Notes under the pieces: generated by a model
The model's database searches: none
What the model was told of the DNA's origin: nothing
Seen by the model: the letters and a program-made list of their open reading frames with translations, nothing else
IMG/VR virus record: IMGVR_UViG_3300042868_002141
Coordinates: 1-24,010 of that record
Length of the DNA: 24,010 bases
Strand: one strand, 5' to 3'
From: a virus
Shown here: piece by piece, positions 23,429 to 24,010 of the stretch
Position numbering within the stretch: the stretch's first letter is position 1
Layout: the number at the start of each line of letters is the position of its first letter
Position numbers and translations under genes: made by a program

Positions 23429-23970
23429 TGCTACACCTTAGAGATTTAACTTTAATTTTATTAGTTGGCATTATTGCCATGCTATTGGTACGCTCATTAA
23501 AAGTTGAACACGAAATTAACCCTCTAAAATCTGCAAATCAAAAACTACAATTAGAGCGTTCTGAATTAATTAACCGTACAAATAGCTATGCAAATATAAT
23601 TGACAGCTTAAACACGCTAAAAAGCACCACCATTACCAAGTATAAACACATTAAGGATAGCGTAAAAGTTTTAGATACCACAGGGCAACAAAATTACTTT
23701 AATAAATTTATCGGTTCAATAGATAGTTGCAACCAATTACACATAGCTTTTAACGAGTGCAACGATTTGCTAACGCTTGCCGATAGTAGCAACTTAATTA
23801 AAGATACTATTATAAGCAGTTTAAGGCTTGCTAATTTGAAAGCTGATACAATTATAGCAAACGATAGTTTGATATTAGCAGACGCAAAGAAACAAGCTAA
23901 AAAAGATATTCGCAAAGCATACGTTAAAGGTGGCGTAGTTGGTTTATTAATCGGATTTTTAATACCATAG
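23428..23970 (+). CDS. Spanin-like membrane-anchored coiled-coil protein (180 aa)
   Basis: An N-terminal transmembrane segment (about residues 5-24, DLTLILLVGIIAMLLVRS) is followed by a long, mostly helical charged region (about 25-160) with strong coiled-coil character. The protein ends in a hydrophobic segment GGVVGLLIGFLIP (about 168-180). Its place after the endolysin and the layout of anchor plus periplasmic coiled coil fit an Rz-type inner-membrane spanin, which would help disrupt the outer membrane. The hydrophobic C-terminus is unusual for Rz. No Rz1 lipoprotein was found inside it. Sequence family not recognised. Confidence 0.45.
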   Translation: MLHLRDLTLILLVGIIAMLLVRSLKVEHEINPLKSANQKLQLERSELINRTNSYANIIDSLNTLKSTTITKYKHIKDSVKVLDTTGQQNYFNKFIGSIDSCNQLHIAFNECNDLLTLADSSNLIKDTIISSLRLANLKADTIIANDSLILADAKKQAKKDIRKAYVKGGVVGLLIGFLIP

Positions 23971-23972
23971 AT

Positions 23973-24010
23973 ATGTACGAAATTATTATTATAAGCGATA
24001 TGGATTATGA
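23973..24010 (+). CDS. Start of a gene cut by the window edge
   Basis: An ATG two bases after the previous stop opens a frame (MYEIIIISDMDY...) that runs to the end of the window without a stop. Spacing and strand match the operon style, so it is probably the N-terminus of a real gene, but twelve codons are too few to name it. Confidence 0.3.
   Translation, partial: MYEIIIISDMDY

Noticed and set aside
1-24010. tRNA genes, CRISPR arrays, insertion sequences, attachment sites
   Set aside because: Looked for by eye on both strands; no cloverleaf-like sequence, regular repeat array, transposase or integrase was found. A tRNA scan would settle the first.

Overview
This window reads as a stretch of a tailed double-stranded DNA phage (Caudoviricetes), free or integrated, whose host is very probably a member of the Bacteroidota. 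The DNA is AT-rich and start codons are preceded by A/T-rich leaders with almost no Shine-Dalgarno sequence, as is usual in that phylum. Many of the structural proteins belong to families I know mainly from Bacteroidota phages: an XkdF-like protease, a DUF6712-like connector, the tail protein opening with a KSDYTKTI-type motif, and a C-terminal RGGW/CRH module on the portal. No tail sheath gene is visible and the tape measure is short, so a siphovirus is the best guess. No integrase, replication gene or host gene is visible, so lytic versus temperate cannot be decided. All genes except the first run rightward.

Layout. At 6-188 (minus strand) lies a small ribbon-helix-helix-like protein, divergent from the main operon across an AT-rich spacer (189-350). 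From 351 comes a tightly packed run: a small DNA-binding-like protein, a NinG/Rap recombination protein and a sigma-like protein. A five-gene cassette follows (1468-4385): a GT-B glycosyltransferase, a small membrane protein with a CxxC, a small soluble CxxC protein, a heptosyltransferase-like (GT9) protein and a SAM methyltransferase. Four of the five junctions around these genes are ATGA overlaps, which suggests coupled translation. The cassette is inserted directly before the terminase genes (4392-6003).

The morphogenesis genes then come in a non-canonical order, tail before head. First is a tail-assembly-chaperone-like pair joined by a probable programmed -1 frameshift at a run of nine T (6509-6517), then an HK97 gp10-like protein, two large tail or baseplate proteins and the tape measure. 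After these come the XkdF-like protease, a scaffold-like protein, the major capsid protein, a tail-tube-like protein, a beta-rich protein, the portal, a connector, a neck or tail-completion protein and a tail fibre (ends 21766). Two hairpins flank the tail-tube-like gene (15115-15133 and a clear intrinsic terminator at 15694-15721).

The right end (21786-24010) is a lysis region: a small coiled-coil protein, three consecutive small membrane proteins (holin candidates), a GH24 endolysin with Cys in place of the catalytic Asp, a small protein, a spanin-like membrane-anchored coiled coil, and the start of a gene cut by the window edge. No tRNA, rRNA, CRISPR array or insertion sequence was seen. 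The most noteworthy items are the glycosyltransferase/methyltransferase cassette, the frameshift site, the portal with a winged-helix-like insert, and the tail-before-head gene order.
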